From JAWOJB01 sp046484325 (GTDB lineage Bacteria; Actinomycetota; Acidimicrobiia; Spongiisociales; ZC4RG35), in assembly GCA_046484325.1 (NCBI GenBank), contig JAWOJB010000028.1, positions 22,752 through 86,751 of the forward strand: DNA of 64,000 nucleotides. The letters are read 5' to 3'. A model generated the notes under the pieces. It worked only from the letters and a program-made list of their open reading frames with translations. It did no database searches and was not told the DNA's origin. Position 1 is the stretch's first letter; every line of letters begins with the position of its first letter. The position numbers and the translations under genes are program-made. Shown in pieces: positions 61,958-64,000 of the stretch.

Positions 61958-62968
61958 TCAGCGCGCCGAGGGCGCGGCGGGCGGATCCTCCCGGTGGTGG
62001 GCGGCGGCGATCTGCTCGAGATCCTCCCGATCGATCGCCGCGGCCGGGATTCGAGCCGCCCTGACCCGGGTCATCGCCGTCACGGTTGCGGTGGCGTAGC
62101 CGGTCTCGAGGATGGCCCGCTCACCGACGATCGCTCCCGGGCCCAACTCGGCGACCGGTTCGCCATCAACATCGACCTGAAGCATGCCGTCGAGGATCAA
62201 GTAGATCGACGATCCGGGCCGGCCCTGCTCGATGAGCGTGTCGCCCTCGCCCACCCTGACGAGGTCCGGCCTGGCCGACATCACCGCGCTCGACAGGTCG
62301 CGCTCCACCTGGGACTCGACCGACGCCATCAGCGCTGCCCGCTCGTAGTCGTGCCAGGGCGTGCGGTCGTGGTCGTGGACCCGCGTCCACTCGGCGAAGT
62401 CGATGACCCCGCTCTTGGCGACCAGGGCGCCGTCCGGGCCGTAGATCCAATGGCGGGGAAAGGGCGAGGCGCCGACCAGTTCGAACGACGCCGAGCCGTC
62501 GGCGCCGATGGTGAGGGCGAGCGTGGTCCAGGCGGTGGGAGCGGTGATCCGCACGTACGGCGGACGATCGATCCTCCGAGGCAGCGGTGCACCGGTGCGG
62601 CCGCCGGCGGTCTGAAGAAACCGGGCCGATCCCCCGTCGATCACCGGCTCGGCCTGGAGCACCGGGAAGCCGACACCGGGGATGGTCACCGACATACCCA
62701 GCCTGGCGGTCGTCGACCCGCACAGCGCCTCTCCGTCGTAGCCGGCGTCGACGACCACCCCGTCATCCACATCCACCCAGGCAGACAGGCGGTTGGCGAA
62801 TCGGAAGCGATCCGCCGCACACAGGCCGGCGAGGTCGCCCGGGTCGACCCGGTCCGGAGGCGGTTGGTCGTAATGGCCGATGCCGAGGTCCATGGGAAGC
62901 CGCATGGGACCGGTCATGGCCTCCGACGGAATCCACGAGATCGACGAGACACATGCCTGGATCCGCAC
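61958..62968 (-). CDS. Cyclic-nucleotide-binding domain protein
   Basis: 336 residues. The first 230 form an unnamed beta-rich domain (ITAPTAWTTLALTIGADGSAS, PFPRHWIYGPDGALVAKSGV, DFAEWTRVHDHDRTPWHDY). The last 90 are a cNMP-binding beta-roll with GDTLIEQGRPGSSIYLILDG and GPGAIVGERAIL; the usual phosphate cassette Arg is missing after GERA (IL), so ligand binding is uncertain. No helix-turn-helix is seen. The GTG at 62968 is chosen for GGAGGAG just upstream. A cAMP/cGMP link to the cyclase protein at 27.6 kb is only a possibility. Confidence 0.85.
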   Translation of the reverse strand: MRIQACVSSISWIPSEAMTGPMRLPMDLGIGHYDQPPPDRVDPGDLAGLCAADRFRFANRLSAWVDVDDGVVVDAGYDGEALCGSTTARLGMSVTIPGVGFPVLQAEPVIDGGSARFLQTAGGRTGAPLPRRIDRPPYVRITAPTAWTTLALTIGADGSASFELVGASPFPRHWIYGPDGALVAKSGVIDFAEWTRVHDHDRTPWHDYERAALMASVESQVERDLSSAVMSARPDLVRVGEGDTLIEQGRPGSSIYLILDGMLQVDVDGEPVAELGPGAIVGERAILETGYATATVTAMTRVRAARIPAAAIDREDLEQIAAAHHREDPPAAPSAR

Positions 62969-63049
62969 ATCTCTCCTCCGTCGATGTGCCCACACGATGC
63001 CGGGTTCAGGCCGTGGCGTCAATCGGGCCATCCCGACGGGTCCGGTGTG

Positions 63050-63270
63050 GTTATCCCCACATACGAAGTCCGGGCACCACCGGTGCGGCGACGAGCCTGC
63101 TGTTCCACTCGTACGTCCCCGTGTCGGAGTTCGGGGAGGCGCGGCCGGCCGGGGTACCCGTCCAGATCCACGCCATGGAGGACGACCCGTTCTTCGTCGA
63201 GGAGGGCGACCTCGACGCAGCCCGTGCGCTCGCAGGCCTGAGCTCACCGGGAGGAGCGGCCCGACGATGA
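63050..63270 (+). pseudogene. Remnant of a dienelactone hydrolase family gene
   Basis: A 60-residue stretch, SLLFHSYVPVSEFGEARPAG and on through VPVQIHAMEDDPFFVEEGDL, matches the central part of actinobacterial dienelactone hydrolases (usual form LLHG-x-VPPSEFG). The N-terminal half with the nucleophile and the C-terminal part with the His are missing, and a stop follows at 63270. No start signal precedes it. A piece left by deletion. Confidence 0.65.
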
Positions 63271-63483
63271 GATTGGGGCAGGGTGGGCGTCAGGTTGGGG
63301 AGGCCAGCACTCGGGGCATGGCTTCTGGCCCAACCGCTCTGCCTGGATCCTGATCGCCATGACGCCTCGGATCCGGCCGGGCCGGCATGCGGGCCGGAGG
63401 TCGTCGTCGGGGTGGCTGCGGTGGTAGTAGGGCTCTCCCAGGTAGGAGAGGACGAGCGATTCGGTCGGCCGGGGCTCGGTCAT
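63244..63483 (-). CDS. Small protein with Ada-like zinc motif
   Basis: 79 residues. Positions of His and Cys in YHRSHPDDDLRPACRPGRIRG and LGQKPCPECWPPQ recall the short zinc-binding Ada-type module (H/C, C, then CPxC), which marks DNA repair regulators and small nucleases; a structural zinc site is likely and the function unknown. GAGGGGG lies eight bases before the ATG at 63483. It follows the second RF3 gene by 34 bases, so the two may be co-transcribed. Its end overlaps the tail of the hydrolase remnant on the opposite strand. Confidence 0.6.
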   Translation of the reverse strand: MTEPRPTESLVLSYLGEPYYHRSHPDDDLRPACRPGRIRGVMAIRIQAERLGQKPCPECWPPQPDAHPAPISSSGRSSR

Positions 63484-63517
63484 CTCGGTATCCCCCTCAG
63501 GATCGGGCCCAGCGTGC

Positions 63518-64000
63518 TCATATGCCGACGATGGGATCGAGGGCGATCTCGGGGTGGTCGCGCTCGATGGCGTCGAGCCACGACCGACTCCTGAATAGCA
63601 CCAGGATGGTCCCATCCGATCGGGTGGCGATTTCGACCCCTCGTCGTCCCTCGAGGGCGGCCTTCCCCTCCCGATCGGTGCGGGCCACCGCACAGGGGAC
63701 GTCCTCGAAGCGGGGCTGGGCCCCGAACTCGTCTCGAAGACGGTGCAGGGCGACGTCGAACTGCGGCTCGCCGACGGCGGCGAGGACCGGCTCCCGCTCT
63801 CCGCCGTCGAAAGTGGTGAGTGCCTGGATGGCGCCTTGCTCGTCGAGCTGAGTGATCCCTCTGCAGAAGTGCTTGTAGCGGGTGGTGTCGAGGTTGCGGC
63901 CCACCCGGAAGTGGTCGGGGGCGAAGGTCGGGAGCGGCGGGAACTGAACCCAGCCGTCGACGCTGAGACGGTCGCCGATTCGCAGGTCGGTGGCGTTCAC
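63518..64000 (-). CDS. C-terminal part of a second release factor 3-like protein
   Basis: 161 codons visible; the GTPase half lies beyond the window. Aligns end to end with the complete RF3 at 60.1 kb, 109 of 159 positions identical by hand count, with one single-residue gap. The conserved VGQLQFDV of RF3 is VGEPQFDV here and YRL becomes HRL, so it has diverged at a core position. Ends DPIVGI. It is a close paralogue, not a copy error. Whether it still acts in termination, or serves as a ribosome-protection-like or rescue factor, cannot be told. Confidence 0.88.
   Translation of the reverse strand: MNATDLRIGDRLSVDGWVQFPPLPTFAPDHFRVGRNLDTTRYKHFCRGITQLDEQGAIQALTTFDGGEREPVLAAVGEPQFDVALHRLRDEFGAQPRFEDVPCAVARTDREGKAALEGRRGVEIATRSDGTILVLFRSRSWLDAIERDHPEIALDPIVGI

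Overview
The window is a high-GC chromosomal segment (C or G at most third codon positions, frequent GTG/TTG starts) packed with about 55 genes on both strands. The gene families (DrrAB-type exporter, GAP/Sap-type membrane protein, TetR regulators, type-2 acyl-CoA dehydrogenase-like protein, LLM flavin oxidoreductase, DUF885) point to the Actinomycetota, and the mixture suggests an uncultured or Acidimicrobiia-like lineage; this placement is inference. I see no tRNA or rRNA gene, insertion sequence, prophage, CRISPR array or origin, and no T-tracted intrinsic terminator.

Layout. 1-6.1 kb: acyl-CoA metabolism (enoyl-CoA hydratase-like, two acyl-CoA dehydrogenase-like genes) with a TetR regulator, a DrrAB-type ABC exporter and a VOC protein. 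6.1-9.7 kb: a cobalamin island, btuF-btuC-btuD-cobO, behind a cobalamin riboswitch whose expression platform appears to mask the btuF ribosome binding site. 9.7-15.2 kb: a DUF885 peptidase-like protein, an HtrA-type protease, and a transglycosylase-like / response regulator / sensor kinase operon. 15.4-20.6 kb: acetoacetyl-CoA synthetase, a membrane-anchored unknown, malic enzyme and an SGNH hydrolase. 20.7-26.1 kb: the AmmeMemoRadiSam radical SAM and Memo proteins, a FluC-FluC-DUF190 fluoride cluster and a membrane-fused EEP phosphatase. 26.2-38.7 kb: glutamate dehydrogenase family enzyme, a cyclase/ATPase/TPR signalling protein, an OmpA-domain lipoprotein, a sarcosine/dimethylglycine dehydrogenase-like enzyme, an AI-2E family transporter and a large secreted glycosidase-like protein with C-terminal repeats. 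38.8-48 kb: LLM oxidoreductase, K+/H+ antiporter, pgi, zwf, lactate permease and a second histidine kinase. 48-53.5 kb: GAP-family protein, a long unknown, a frameshifted secreted protein, a SecDF fusion and a decayed nucleotidyltransferase. 53.6-57.1 kb: a complete molybdate uptake operon led by its own regulator. 57.2-64 kb: TetR, a PlsC-like acyltransferase divergent from a patatin, release factor 3, a cyclic-nucleotide-binding protein, a remnant of a dienelactone hydrolase, a small zinc-finger-like protein and the end of a second RF3.

How they work together. Vitamin B12 import and adenosylation, molybdate import, and G6P isomerase/dehydrogenase form clear functional units. The other genes are mostly housekeeping carbon and nitrogen metabolism in short transcripts. 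About fifteen genes share a TAnnnT box six to nine bases before the start codon, the signature of leaderless transcription, and I used it to choose several starts.

The least explained items are a 50-base intergenic element found twice, a candidate molybdate operator, the RF3 paralogue pair with debris between them, two frameshifted genes, and the unknown 370-residue protein after the GAP-family gene. I did not find a convincing wholly new multi-gene system.
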